Source of the DNA: Candidatus Woesearchaeota archaeon
GTDB lineage: Archaea; Nanoarchaeota; Nanoarchaeia; Woesearchaeales; JAGVZT01
Reading direction: 5' to 3'
Assembly: GCA_017608295.1 (NCBI GenBank)
Contig: JAFCGF010000035.1
Location: forward strand, 1 to 38,632
DNA: 38,632 nucleotides
Position numbers and translations under genes: made by a program. Under the pieces are notes generated by a model. It ran no database searches and was not told where the DNA came from. It was given only the letters and a program-made list of their open reading frames with translations. Shown here in pieces: positions 29,430 through 38,057 of the stretch; within the stretch, counting starts at the first letter, position 1; each line of letters begins with the position of its first letter.

Positions 29430-30067
29430 GTTGAGTAGGCCGAGGGAATTTCACCCTCGGCCCCTCCGAGAACCGGACGTGAACCTCTCAGCTCATCCGG
29501 CTCCTATCATTCAAACCACATGGAAATACACCATATGGTTTTGCTACCTTCAAGGACTCCTCCTGTTAAACAGTTGGTCCTTTGACAGTAGCTGAATGAC
29601 CGAGCCCCTTTGCTCGGCTGCCATTACAGCAGCTTCAACGCTACTACGAGCTCGTCCGCCCCTGTGCAACGCATCGATACTATCAGCCTCGCAGTTGTAT
29701 TTCTGCTTGTGCCTTTCTCTTAACATCGTTGCGACAGGTTCCCGCAGTTCAACGTCAGAGCCCAGATCAAGCTCACGCCACCTCTATGCCGGGCGCCGCC
29801 TGGCCAGTTAGCAGGTATCCGCCAGACTTATCCTGGGGAAAAGTCAAGTCCCCAGTTTTGACCCCGTCTAAGACTTTCGACAATTAAACGGTGGTTCACT
29901 TGTATTCGTCTTCTTGATCCACACCTGATACTTCTAATAGTACCTTTTCCGTAACGCTCACGACCATGACTCTTAACCAAAGCCGCTTACGGTGGTTTGC
30001 AACCTGCTCCTGCAAGCCGGTTGCGGGAGGCCTACTCCCATCTCTGACGCCGCTTGCTGCGGCACAC
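29430..30067 (-). mobile_element. ORF-less group II intron
   Basis: About 638 nt on the minus strand with the marks of a complete group II ribozyme lacking its reverse transcriptase. The 5' end is GTGTG (30067-30063), matching the GUGYG rule. Domain V is a 34-nt hairpin at 29470-29503, followed by a domain VI stem with a bulged A, and the 3' end is ...CTCAAC (AY rule). In domain I the loop closed by GGGG/CCCC at 29835-29853 contains GGACTT (EBS1), the exact complement of AAGTCC (IBS1) just before the 5' splice site at 30068-30073. A domain III-like segment precedes a short domain IV of about 90 nt that keeps an AGGAGGAG ribosome site (29557-29564) but no maturase frame. It could splice or move only with help from another intron's protein. 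Exact ends are inferred. Confidence 0.78.
29431..29503 (-). ncRNA. Group II intron domains V and VI
   Basis: Domain V runs 29503 to 29470. It has lower-stem pairs starting GAGCCGG with the AGC triad, a two-base bulge on the 3' side, and an upper stem capped by the GNRA tetraloop GAGA, 34 nt in all as in the consensus. Domain VI is the stem GGCCGAGGG / CCCTCGGCC, with an unpaired A seven bases before the predicted 3' end. Confidence 0.85.
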
Positions 30068-30255
30068 GGACTTCTTGACTCCATTTTGACACTACAAACC
30101 CTGTTTTTTCCCATATCGAGTCCTAAAAAATGTTAGAAATTAGGCCAAGGACATAATTTCCGAAAAAATTATCGGGCGTCATCGTCTTCAATGAACAACG
30201 TCAAAAGAATAAGAGCTATAGGATGTCCCACTCTTAAGGGTGGGGGCAGGAGGAA
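30068..30255. other. Region between the intron and the 56-bp repeats
   Basis: This is the exon side upstream of the intron on the minus strand, ending in the IBS1 hexamer. Only very short frames are present. One begins at ATG 30114 on the minus strand and would run across the excised intron for about 25 codons. I recognise nothing. Confidence 0.45.
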
Positions 30256-30367
30256 CTTGTTGACAGTGTCATAGTAGACGCTACTATTTATAATCCAGGT
30301 GGCCCCCATTTCTTGTTGACAGTGTCATAGTAGACGCTACTATTTATAATCCAGGTGGCCCCCATTT
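30256..30367. repeat. Perfect 56-bp tandem direct repeat, two copies
   Basis: Bases 30256-30311 and 30312-30367 are identical. Each copy contains TTGACAGTGTC, a perfect 7-bp palindromic arm pair (ATAGTAG, 3-nt spacer, CTACTAT), TATAAT and GGTGGCCCCCATTT. The layout resembles the repeated transposase-binding ends of IS21-like elements or a double operator. No transposase gene is present. Downstream, motifs GGGCGCTTTT and GGCGCTTTT recur, and a start-like ATG at 30479 runs into a stop after ten codons. Confidence 0.85.
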
Positions 30368-30567
30368 GGGCGCTTTTCTTGGCCCCTCTTTCGGCGCTTT
30401 TCGCCAATTGAGCAACTCCTCTATAAACTAGCGGGTGCCCACCAGGTTTGATTATCTTTCAGAGGACAGGTGTTGAAGATGGTAATCGATCACGGTCCTA
30501 GTAGTGTTTGAACCGCGGGGACTTCGAATGATCCCGTGTGCCGGCGCAGCCCGATCGAATGTTCAGA
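30368..30567. other. Probable truncated insertion-element leader
   Basis: About 200 bp between the 56-bp repeats and the end of the lamin-tail gene. It contains an AGAGGACAGG ribosome-like stretch before ATG 30479, whose frame closes after MVIDHGPSSV. This could be the leader and first codons of a deleted transposase gene, but nothing proves it. No terminator for the lamin-tail gene is evident. Confidence 0.3.
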
Positions 30568-33500
30568 CTAACCTCCCTGATTGGCAGTATGCGTTACTGT
30601 AATACTGGCAGTGCCGAAGGGATTTCCCTGAAAGTCGTAGGCCTGGAACACGAGTGTGTTGACACCCGGAGCAAGGGGAATGCGGGCATGCCAGAAAAAG
30701 CGTTCGTTCGGGCCGCTTCCGGAACAACTCCATGTCGGGGTTAAGGGGTGGGCCTCACCTTCCATGACAATGTCTCTGATGCCGATCCCGGCCTCACCAA
30801 TTATCACAGCCTCGGCCTCATGTGTCGTAAAATCCGCATTAGTGACGGTAAAGCGTTCGGGATAAATGGGCAGCATACTTAAGGCATAATTGCTGCGGTT
30901 GCGGACGTAGGTGAGAAGACTGGAAAAGTTCTCACCGATCATGGCACTGTAATGGACGGTCCAATAGGCCATGTAGTCTTCATTACACGTGCTATGGATC
31001 ATATCGAGGAGATGTCCGTAATAGAGCCGTTTATGGGCGGGCAATTCGATGACCTTGCGCATATTCAAGCGCATAGGCCAAAATGCGTCATTAATCGACA
31101 AGCGAAAGGCCCGATCCAGGTCCCAGGGAAGGGTCACCATCTTGTTGTCCCGGGGCCTTTGGTACATACGCAGATTGTGATCGTGGGCCCGTCCGTAGAA
31201 GTCGTCATTACCGCAAAGCGATTCCATGGCAAAGGTCCGCATCCACTGGCTGACATCCATGATCTGCGGGATCCTGGCCTCCAGCGCAGCACCGGTGAGC
31301 GAACAGGCCTTGCTAAGGGCAATCAATAAACTGTAGTCGTCTTTGACGCGGTTGTTGCGAATCTGTTCAAACCACCGATAGGTCTCCTTGTCATCACCGT
31401 AGTCAGCCAGGTCAAAGGAACCGCTGGCATGGGTGTACGGATAATTCAATTTGAGGCCCTCGGGATGGCCGTTAACCGTGGTGGTTGGCGTGTACAGGAG
31501 TTCATAATTATACAAGGTGCCGTCCCCGCCGTTTTCGTATTGGGATTTAAAAAAGAGCGACGTGTAACGGGCCATGGCCAGCAATCCCACTCCTGTATCA
31601 CGTGGTGTCATCACATAGGCGACATCGTCATACAAGTTGCCTAAACCACCGCCAGCGGCATTGAACATGTGCTTGGCCACGATTTCTTTTTTAGATCCGC
31701 CACGTTCAATGGAAATGGTTTTGTGGACACCACGAAATAACTGATCCGGCTGAAAGCGGATGTTATAGCCTCTTTCGGAATCGTGCGTACGCCCCCAGCC
31801 GCTGCCTTTGAGGCGAACGCTTACGTCATAAAACAAAGTTTTCTCATCATAAAGCACGGTGGCTCCCAAACGGTCGTTGCTCATCAGATTGGTATTGCGA
31901 TAGAGCAAGCTCTCATCCGCCACGGTCATGATGATGCGCAGATTGTGCAGGGTACCGAGCTGAGCAGCGCCGTCTTGCACCACATACAAAGCCCGGGAAT
32001 CCGGCCCGGCCGGGGGATACCAGGACACTTGCGCGTGGGAGGGATGCGCATCCGTTGCTTCAACATAAAACTGAACAACATTACCGCGATCGTAGCTGGG
32101 GATAGTCCCTTGGTACAAACCGTGTCCCTGATCCGCCATCAACATAGACTCAAACGGTCCGCTATTGACGGCATGGTAGAGCCGGACTGCATCGATACCG
32201 TCATTGTCCTGCACAAAAACGGAAACCGTGACCGTGGCACTGCGCCCGTGCCCACTCGAGGGAATAACGGGATCATGGCTCAGAGAGCTGAACGTAGGCC
32301 CGATGTTCTCTTCAAACACGGAGTTCCGTGCGCCCGGTGTCCCATGGTGCGACGGTACCTGGAGCAGGGTCGTATTCTGGAGCCAATTGAAATAGAGACG
32401 GGTATTAAGTTGATTGGAACCGCCCAGCCATTTGGCCTTAAAGGCTATTTTGTAGGTTCTCCCGGCCTGGATCCACGTTCCGTAAGTCAATGTGGTTTCC
32501 GCATGATCATGCGTGTCCTTGGTAGGACCGGTGGCCACCAGATGGAGCACGTGGTTGTCAGCGTTATCCGGATCTTCAACCACCAGGCTGTGTCCGTGAC
32601 TACCGTGGGTTCCGATAAGACGCCAGGCAGACGGTGCCGCACCGAATCCATCCATCTCAAACGTACCGTTTTGGATGAGTTCAAGCCGGGCTCTGGAGAG
32701 ATCATCCGCCACACTGATGTCGTCCAGCAATAACTCTCCCTGACTGAGCAATCCAATCACAAATTCACTCCAGATGTTGTGGCCTATACCGTCTTCCCTG
32801 GCAATTCCCGTATACTCATAGGCCTCCCATTCACTTTTCCCTGCTTCCAGACTGGCGGCCCAGGCCGAAACCCGGGCATTATCCGCCCTTGGATCACGCA
32901 ACTCCAGGGTCGATCCGCCTCCGTCCGCATGCGACGGCCACTGACCGCCATCGTAATAGTGGACCTGATCCGCAAGATTTCCCTGGGAATCAACTAACGA
33001 TAGACGTTCTCCCTGATTGGACAAGCGTCCGGAGAAATTGCCGATACAGACCGCCGCTGCGTTTGGATACTGGGCCTCAAATGCATTAACATTATTGGTG
33101 ACAACCAGATAGCCGTCTGCGTGTATGTACGTATTAGGGGGAAATTCGTAGCGAATACCGTCCGTGAGTTGCCAGCCGGACAGATCTACGGTTTCCTGGC
33201 TGCGATTATAGAGTTCGATCCACTCCTCCGGAGACTCCTGGAAAGGTCGCCCCAGCACAGCAGGCGTCAGCATCTCTTTCGCGACCAATTCCAGGCCAAA
33301 GACAATATCGCTGCTGTTGAGACTGGCCTGATGGACTTCCACGGACAACAGATTCTCGCCTTTTTTCAGGGCAGCCGTTCCGATATCGAATCCACCGCTG
33401 TAGGCGGCATTGCCGACCGTCGATGAAGCCAGGGTTCCGGCAGTCAATATACTGTCCGGCATGTTGATTTGATGGATTTTTGTCCCATTCAGAAAAAAAA

Positions 33501-34809
33501 CGGCTCCATCGTCTATCACGGTGTACAACTGGAGACGCTCCACGCTGTCGGGATCGCCGTTAAACACAAACTCCGTCTCGAAATAGTAAGTGATGCGTCC
33601 TTGGGATACGTCCAGTTGTGTGCGTATCGATTCCGGAAGAAATCCCTCCTCACGCGCCAGGAGGGCCGATCCGGAGAACCAGTTTTGCTGATCGACCGCA
33701 TGAGGCGCCGTGTACCAGTCCTGTCCCAGATCCGTACCGGTTTGGTTGTATCGCCAGGTGGCCCCCATGTTGACCAGGGTGCTGGTTTGGTAGGTGGCCG
33801 GTGTATCCGGTGTTTGGGCTTCCGGGAAGGCATGGTACATGATTTCATTGAAAACAATCGCCTCGTGAAAGGCAAAGCTGTTAACCGTACCCCAGGTGGG
33901 ACGATCAGGGTAGGCCCAGTTCCCATCAGGGCCTAACGCACGCACCCTATCTGTCACCCGGACGGCGTCAATCAGAAATGACTCGGACGGATCATAAAGA
34001 AACAGCCGACTCCCGCACTCCGGGCGGAATCCCAAGGTGGTTTCATCCAGGACCAGGTACTCTCCCTGTTCTGCGAATTGCTCGTCAAACACATAACGTC
34101 CGCCCGCAGGATCGGTGCAAATCAGCACAAAATTCCGGAGGTCAATGGGATTATAGATTTCCAATTGAAAAGGCATCTCAGTACAGGAGGCAATTTCATT
34201 GAATCGTATGCTTATCAAATCATGGATTTGGGACCACACATTGGCGCGCCCCGGCGTTCCCCCCACCTGTTCGCTGAAACCCCAACTGGACGGATAGGCA
34301 CTGCTAAGATCCGGATCGAATTTCGCCAGAGTGACGCCGGAGCCGTCTGGTGCCACCGGCCAATCCCCCTCGTCATCGTAGTCAAGCCGATCCATCACCC
34401 GATGATTGTGACTCACCAGTTCCAGGGACTCACCGGCGTTTGACAACCTGCCAGTAAACGGCCTAAACACTTGATCGGATTGGACAAAGGCGCCAATGTT
34501 GCCAAAGGAGGCCGCCAGCACTAGATAGGCGCCGCCCTCTAGGACAGTGCCCGGAGGAAATGTGTAGCTAATCCCCCCCTGTACAGACCAGCCGGACAGG
34601 TCCATATCGACGGCCATTTGATTATAAAACTCGATCCATTCCGGTGTCCCGTCATCGGCCGGATGGTACATGATCTCATTAAACACGACCGTGCTGTCCG
34701 CCCGGGATAAAACCGAAAGCCCGGAGAGAATACATAGACCCACTACTAACAGCAAGCCCCACTTCGTCTCGCCACGTCGAATATGCGGACCCTCATCCTT
34801 TGCAATCAA
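30568..34809 (-). CDS. Exported lamin-tail / CBM-like / CotH-kinase surface protein
   Basis: About 1413 residues with a signal peptide (LLLVVGLCILSGLSVLSRA). Order: lamin-tail domain (about 40-195), a second LTD-like part, and a third LTD opening (VVFNEIMYH-type, FNEIMYHAFPEA). The third is split by a beta-sandwich-like domain of about 170 residues containing DDGAVFFLNGTKI and resuming at EEWIELYNRS. Then come a carbohydrate-binding-like module (LIQNGTFEMDGFGAAPSAWR), an Ig-like stretch, a CotH kinase domain (about 970-1310) with SVRLKGSGWG and the metal motif LPWDLDRAF, and a C-terminal Ig-like tail. It is a paralogue in domain content of the gene ending at 652. The only usable start is TTG at 34809, without a close ribosome site, but a strong promoter lies about 65 bp upstream. 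CotH domains are protein kinases in spore coats, and the substrate here is unknown. Confidence 0.85.
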   Translation of the reverse strand: MIAKDEGPHIRRGETKWGLLLVVGLCILSGLSVLSRADSTVVFNEIMYHPADDGTPEWIEFYNQMAVDMDLSGWSVQGGISYTFPPGTVLEGGAYLVLAASFGNIGAFVQSDQVFRPFTGRLSNAGESLELVSHNHRVMDRLDYDDEGDWPVAPDGSGVTLAKFDPDLSSAYPSSWGFSEQVGGTPGRANVWSQIHDLISIRFNEIASCTEMPFQLEIYNPIDLRNFVLICTDPAGGRYVFDEQFAEQGEYLVLDETTLGFRPECGSRLFLYDPSESFLIDAVRVTDRVRALGPDGNWAYPDRPTWGTVNSFAFHEAIVFNEIMYHAFPEAQTPDTPATYQTSTLVNMGATWRYNQTGTDLGQDWYTAPHAVDQQNWFSGSALLAREEGFLPESIRTQLDVSQGRITYYFETEFVFNGDPDSVERLQLYTVIDDGAVFFLNGTKIHQINMPDSILTAGTLASSTVGNAAYSGGFDIGTAALKKGENLLSVEVHQASLNSSDIVFGLELVAKEMLTPAVLGRPFQESPEEWIELYNRSQETVDLSGWQLTDGIRYEFPPNTYIHADGYLVVTNNVNAFEAQYPNAAAVCIGNFSGRLSNQGERLSLVDSQGNLADQVHYYDGGQWPSHADGGGSTLELRDPRADNARVSAWAASLEAGKSEWEAYEYTGIAREDGIGHNIWSEFVIGLLSQGELLLDDISVADDLSRARLELIQNGTFEMDGFGAAPSAWRLIGTHGSHGHSLVVEDPDNADNHVLHLVATGPTKDTHDHAETTLTYGTWIQAGRTYKIAFKAKWLGGSNQLNTRLYFNWLQNTTLLQVPSHHGTPGARNSVFEENIGPTFSSLSHDPVIPSSGHGRSATVTVSVFVQDNDGIDAVRLYHAVNSGPFESMLMADQGHGLYQGTIPSYDRGNVVQFYVEATDAHPSHAQVSWYPPAGPDSRALYVVQDGAAQLGTLHNLRIIMTVADESLLYRNTNLMSNDRLGATVLYDEKTLFYDVSVRLKGSGWGRTHDSERGYNIRFQPDQLFRGVHKTISIERGGSKKEIVAKHMFNAAGGGLGNLYDDVAYVMTPRDTGVGLLAMARYTSLFFKSQYENGGDGTLYNYELLYTPTTTVNGHPEGLKLNYPYTHASGSFDLADYGDDKETYRWFEQIRNNRVKDDYSLLIALSKACSLTGAALEARIPQIMDVSQWMRTFAMESLCGNDDFYGRAHDHNLRMYQRPRDNKMVTLPWDLDRAFRLSINDAFWPMRLNMRKVIELPAHKRLYYGHLLDMIHSTCNEDYMAYWTVHYSAMIGENFSSLLTYVRNRSNYALSMLPIYPERFTVTNADFTTHEAEAVIIGEAGIGIRDIVMEGEAHPLTPTWSCSGSGPNERFFWHARIPLAPGVNTLVFQAYDFQGNPFGTASITVTHTANQGG

Positions 34810-34876
34810 TTTTAAAATCGTTATCCTGTCGTAGTAAGAGCATATAGTTATTCACACTATTCAATCGACAAGACTC

Positions 34877-34905
34877 ATTATACCCCACGATGGCAGGCGG
34901 ATCAA
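34877..34905 (-). promoter_or_regulatory. Promoter of the second lamin-tail/CotH gene
   Basis: Minus-strand TTGATC (34900-34905) and a perfect TATAAT (34877-34882) are spaced exactly 17 bp, giving a leader of about 60 nt before the TTG at 34809. Among the best sigma-70-like promoters in the window. It overlaps the pseudopilin relic on the other strand. Confidence 0.6.
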
Positions 34906-35176
34906 GGGATATTTCACCTTCATTGAACGGCTGGTGGTGATTGCGGTGCTGATGGGTACACGTCGGGATCAGATGACTTCAGGCTCGGGTCAATTGGTCG
35001 GCTGGTTCGTATCTTTTGGCAGACGTGTCGGAGTTGTGAAACCACAAACACGAAGAAAACCGGCCCGGTCCGTAGCGAAATCCTCTCCACGAGTAGCGAC
35101 CAAGGCGACGGATGTCGCAGCCGACAAGTCAACGGTCAGAAGAATCCATGCTGAGACAGTGAATACCGGCAGTTGA
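34901..35176 (+). pseudogene. Pseudopilin (prepilin N-terminal) relic
   Basis: This frame reads IKGYFTFIERLVVIAVLMG, a degraded copy of the type II pseudopilin N-terminus seen intact at 38058 ([20 protein letters not shown]). The conserved Glu five residues into the mature part is kept. However, a Tyr is inserted between Gly and Phe, an Arg breaks the hydrophobic helix, and no start codon is in range. After about 16 residues the likeness ends and the frame runs, antisense to a LamG relic, to a stop at 35176. Confidence 0.45.
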
Positions 35177-35292
35177 AAAGCGGCCATGTAATCCACACTA
35201 ATGTAATAGTCGATGCCATCGAAAGAATAGGCACTGCCGGGTACACCAAAACGGTCGGTTGAGGACTTGACGAGCCTGGCTTCATAGAGTAT
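34990..35292 (-). pseudogene. LamG (concanavalin-like) domain relic
   Basis: Minus-strand frame of about 100 residues with FGVPGSAYSFDGIDYYISV and FQLPVFTVSAWI, the hallmark strands of LamG/LamG_3 domains (RFG.A.SFDG.DDYI.V, FT.SAWI). It is bounded upstream by an in-frame TGA at 35293-35295 and has no plausible start or signal peptide. The second half of the domain decays after ATDRAGF. LamG proteins are common partners of sigma/FecR loci in planctomycetes, so this may be a dead member of the same family set as the genes to its right. Confidence 0.5.
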
Positions 35293-35419
35293 TCAATGAA
35301 CAAATAAATTAAAGATTTCTCACGCATCCAATTTCTAGTGAATGAGTAATGAGACTTTTCTTCAGAATCTTTGGATTTTTCGACAAATACATATAATATT
35401 TTCTGCTAATTATAAGTCT

Positions 35420-35448
35420 TTGTAACTCAATGACTTCTGCAATATATA
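35420..35448 (+). promoter_or_regulatory. Candidate promoter of the sigma/FecR/prepilin unit
   Basis: TTGTAA (35420-35425) and TATATA (35443-35448) are spaced 17 bp in an AT-rich stretch, 77 nt before the sigma ATG. An alternative is the perfect TATAAT at 35392-35397, which has only a weak -35 box. One of the two is probably used. Confidence 0.35.
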
Positions 35449-35524
35449 GTGCGAAATCTTAGTTTTGTTACTGATTTTTATTTCCAAAATTTTGAAGTAA
35501 AGTCTATTTCCTTAAAGGACAAGT

Positions 35525-36079
35525 ATGGCTGATGTGCAATCAAATGATAATCAATCGGAGATGGCGCGGGGAATATCATTCCTGCGTCTATATCAAACGA
35601 ACGAACGTAGGCTTTATGGCTTCATTCTGGCCTTGGTGCCGGACTGGTCGGAAGCTGATGATTTGATGCAGGAAACCGCCACAGTCATGTGGTCTAAATT
35701 CGATGAGTTTGAGCTAGGCACGGACTTTGCCGCTTGGGCGTTGTGCATCGCACGCTACCAAGTGATGAATCACCGTAAGAAAAAACGGACTCAGAAAGTG
35801 CGATTCAGCGACCGAACTGTGGAAGCTGTCGCAGAGCGTATGATCTCCGCCACCGAAAACCTCGATGACTTTCGTGATGTGCTTCAAGATTGCCTCAAGA
35901 AGTTGTCAGAACGCGATCAGCAACTCATACATTTGCGCTACGAACTCAATGCTACTACCCGGACTGTTGCTGAACGTATTGGTCATGGCATTGACGCAGT
36001 GTACAAGGCTCTAAACCGCATTCATATTCAATTGCTTCATTGTATCCGTCGAACCCTTTCCATGGAGGAATCCATATGA
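35525..36079 (+). CDS. ECF RNA polymerase sigma factor, Rhodopirellula/Verrucomicrobium type
   Basis: 184 residues, normal ECF length. Region 2 is LYGFILALVPDWSEADDLMQ then ETATVMWSKFDEFE. FAAWALCIARYQVMNHRKKK follows the usual region 2.4 pattern of the subfamily annotated as TIGR02989. Region 4 is LSERDQQLIHLRYELNATTR with helix-turn-helix TVAERIGHGIDAVYKALNRI. The ATG has AAAGGA 5-6 nt upstream. Its TGA overlaps the ATG of the FecR-like gene (ATGA), so the two are translationally coupled. In such pairs the membrane partner senses an outside signal and releases the sigma factor. Distinct from the kinase-linked sigma factor at 28599-29165. Confidence 0.92.
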   Translation: MADVQSNDNQSEMARGISFLRLYQTNERRLYGFILALVPDWSEADDLMQETATVMWSKFDEFELGTDFAAWALCIARYQVMNHRKKKRTQKVRFSDRTVEAVAERMISATENLDDFRDVLQDCLKKLSERDQQLIHLRYELNATTRTVAERIGHGIDAVYKALNRIHIQLLHCIRRTLSMEESI

Positions 36080-37896
36080 CGGCGAAATCGGAAGGATTTC
36101 CTGAGTTTTTTGAATTACTCGGCGCGCTGCGTGATGGCGTAATCACAGAACAGCAGCTTGCCCAGCTTGATCAGTCGCTCGCTTCTGATCCAGAAATGCA
36201 GGAGTATTACGTTGAATACATCCTGCTGTGCACAGGGCTTCGCAGGTATTATGGTACCTTCGAATCGCATGAAACGTCCGTCTTAAAAGCAGCATTGATG
36301 TTACCATCGGCACCGGAGCAGCCTCTTATCGAGTCAATCGACCAGGATGAACGACGTGCCACAGAAGAGGCTGCAAAGCAAGCCGAGGCCCGAAAACAAG
36401 CTATAAATAAGTTTGCCGAAGATGCACTTAAAGAGTTCAAGGAACAAGAGCGACGCCGACAGGAAGAGCTTGCTTACAGAGAGTACCGTGCAAGGCGGCG
36501 TCAACTAGCTTTCAGTGTTGGATCCATAGCCACTATACTGATCGTTGTGGCCTTCGTTTGGCTTTTTAGGCCGAAACCTCAGCCTCCGGCTCCGTTAGCA
36601 CCTGTACTGCCTCCAGTGGTGGCCACCATCACGCGATCACTCGATGCACAGTGGAGCCGAGGTGGCTTTTCCACTCGGGCGGGTACGCGGCTTACCGCCT
36701 CACCAATGTATCTGAAATATGGAATAGTTCAAATTGTCTTTGACGGTGGCGCCAAGGTCATTCTGCAGGCACCAGCCGACTTACAGTTGGAAGATACCGG
36801 CCAGATGTTTTTGCGAAGCGGCGTAATTTCGGCTGAAGTTCCCGAGCGTACCACAGGCCTTATAGTTCGAACACCCACCGGGACGGTAGTGGACTATGGT
36901 ACTGAGTTTGCCGTTGTTGTCCACAAGAGTAAGGAGACCGAGGCACATGTTTACAAAGGCAAGGTGGCCCTTAGATGCGGCTCGGACCCAGTGCGTATCG
37001 GTGTTGAATCAAAAATGCTAACCGAAGGTCAGGCCGGTGCTGTTGATAATGCGGGCAATATTATCAACCAGGAGTTTCGACCCAATCGGTTTATCCGCAA
37101 GATGCCGGACAGCGCCGGGTTTGGCCTGCCGGGCAAACGCTTGAATCTGGCGGACATCGTTGTCGGCGGCAATGGTTTCGGCACCGGTAAGCCCGACCAT
37201 ATGATCGACCTTACAACGGGTCAAATCTTTAGAATCGATTCCGGCAGCAACAACTTGCCGGTTAAGGGGCCGATGGCCCAAGAAGCCAGATTCCTTCCCG
37301 GTATCGACTACTTGTTCGTACCTGATGGTGGTGAAGGTTCCGTCCGGATCAGCTCAGTCGGTCATGAGTTTGCCGAATGCCCGGATACGGATGGCTATTC
37401 CTACTGTTCAGTCGCGAACGGAGGTGTGCTACGTCACAATATGCGTCTTGGACAAGTGGCGGAACTCGTGCTGGGAGGCAGAAGGTATGGCACGCTAACA
37501 TTTCCAGCGATGTCGATGCACGCCAATGTCGGCATCACATTTGACTTGGACATTATTCGTGAAGCAGTGCCTGGAATTCAAATCGAATGTTTCTCTGCTC
37601 TGTGCGGCGTATCTGAAACCGCTCTAAGAGAGACTCGGCACACCGTAAAAGAACACAACCGAACAGATTTCTGGGTACTGGTTGATGGTCGGGTGTGTTA
37701 TCAGCGATTGAGTGTTCAGGCTGGAACTGGCGCGGCGCCGGTGAGAGTCGAGCTTAGTAGTGAGAGTCGATTCTTAACATTAGTAGTTACTGATGGCGGT
37801 GACAATCACGGTTTTGACTGGGGTATCTTTGCTTTGCCGGCACTGGAGCTGACTTCGGCAATGATGGAGTGGAAGGCAGATAAGGTCGAGAAGTAG
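36076..37896 (+). CDS. FecR-domain transmembrane protein, putative sigma regulator
   Basis: 606 residues. ATG 36076 overlaps the sigma stop (ATGA) and has GGAGG 7 nt upstream. The cytoplasmic N-terminus (about 1-85, with LLGALRDGVITEQQLAQLDQ) looks like the anti-sigma part. A charged coiled-coil-like stretch follows (about 88-140), then one membrane helix (about 144-164, LAFSVGSIATILIVVAFVWL). Next comes a FecR domain (about 190-330) with the typical FDGGAKVILQAPADLQLED and VRTPTGTVVDYGTEFAVVV, and a C-terminal globular part of about 270 residues that I do not recognise, perhaps lectin-like. FecR proteins relay a surface signal to the coupled ECF sigma factor. The trailing domain probably senses or binds the ligand. 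The pseudopilin gene follows 161 bp downstream with no clear terminator between. Confidence 0.88.
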   Translation: MTAKSEGFPEFFELLGALRDGVITEQQLAQLDQSLASDPEMQEYYVEYILLCTGLRRYYGTFESHETSVLKAALMLPSAPEQPLIESIDQDERRATEEAAKQAEARKQAINKFAEDALKEFKEQERRRQEELAYREYRARRRQLAFSVGSIATILIVVAFVWLFRPKPQPPAPLAPVLPPVVATITRSLDAQWSRGGFSTRAGTRLTASPMYLKYGIVQIVFDGGAKVILQAPADLQLEDTGQMFLRSGVISAEVPERTTGLIVRTPTGTVVDYGTEFAVVVHKSKETEAHVYKGKVALRCGSDPVRIGVESKMLTEGQAGAVDNAGNIINQEFRPNRFIRKMPDSAGFGLPGKRLNLADIVVGGNGFGTGKPDHMIDLTTGQIFRIDSGSNNLPVKGPMAQEARFLPGIDYLFVPDGGEGSVRISSVGHEFAECPDTDGYSYCSVANGGVLRHNMRLGQVAELVLGGRRYGTLTFPAMSMHANVGITFDLDIIREAVPGIQIECFSALCGVSETALRETRHTVKEHNRTDFWVLVDGRVCYQRLSVQAGTGAAPVRVELSSESRFLTLVVTDGGDNHGFDWGIFALPALELTSAMMEWKADKVEK

Positions 37897-38057
37897 AATG
37901 AAACAGAGGAGTGTAGTGGATAGTAAAAGAATTTTTCATGCTGTCTGTGGCAAATCTTCGTGCTGTCGCGTTTGTTATTGGAGAAAAACACAGCTTCGGA
38001 TCTGGAGTAAACACCTGTTTAATGTATTTCCAAGCACATTGGTAGAGGGGCAATAAG

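Noticed and set aside
29896..30114. 72-codon frame on the minus strand
   Set aside because: It lies across the 5' splice site and domain I of the group II intron; its sequence is explained by ribozyme structure.
30256..30367. Two sigma-70 promoters made of TTGACA and TATAAT in the 56-bp repeats
   Set aside because: The boxes are 23 bp apart in each copy, too far for a normal sigma-70 promoter.
31783..32733. 316-codon frame on the plus strand
   Set aside because: Antisense to the lamin-tail/CotH gene, with low-complexity composition and no family likeness; a shadow frame.
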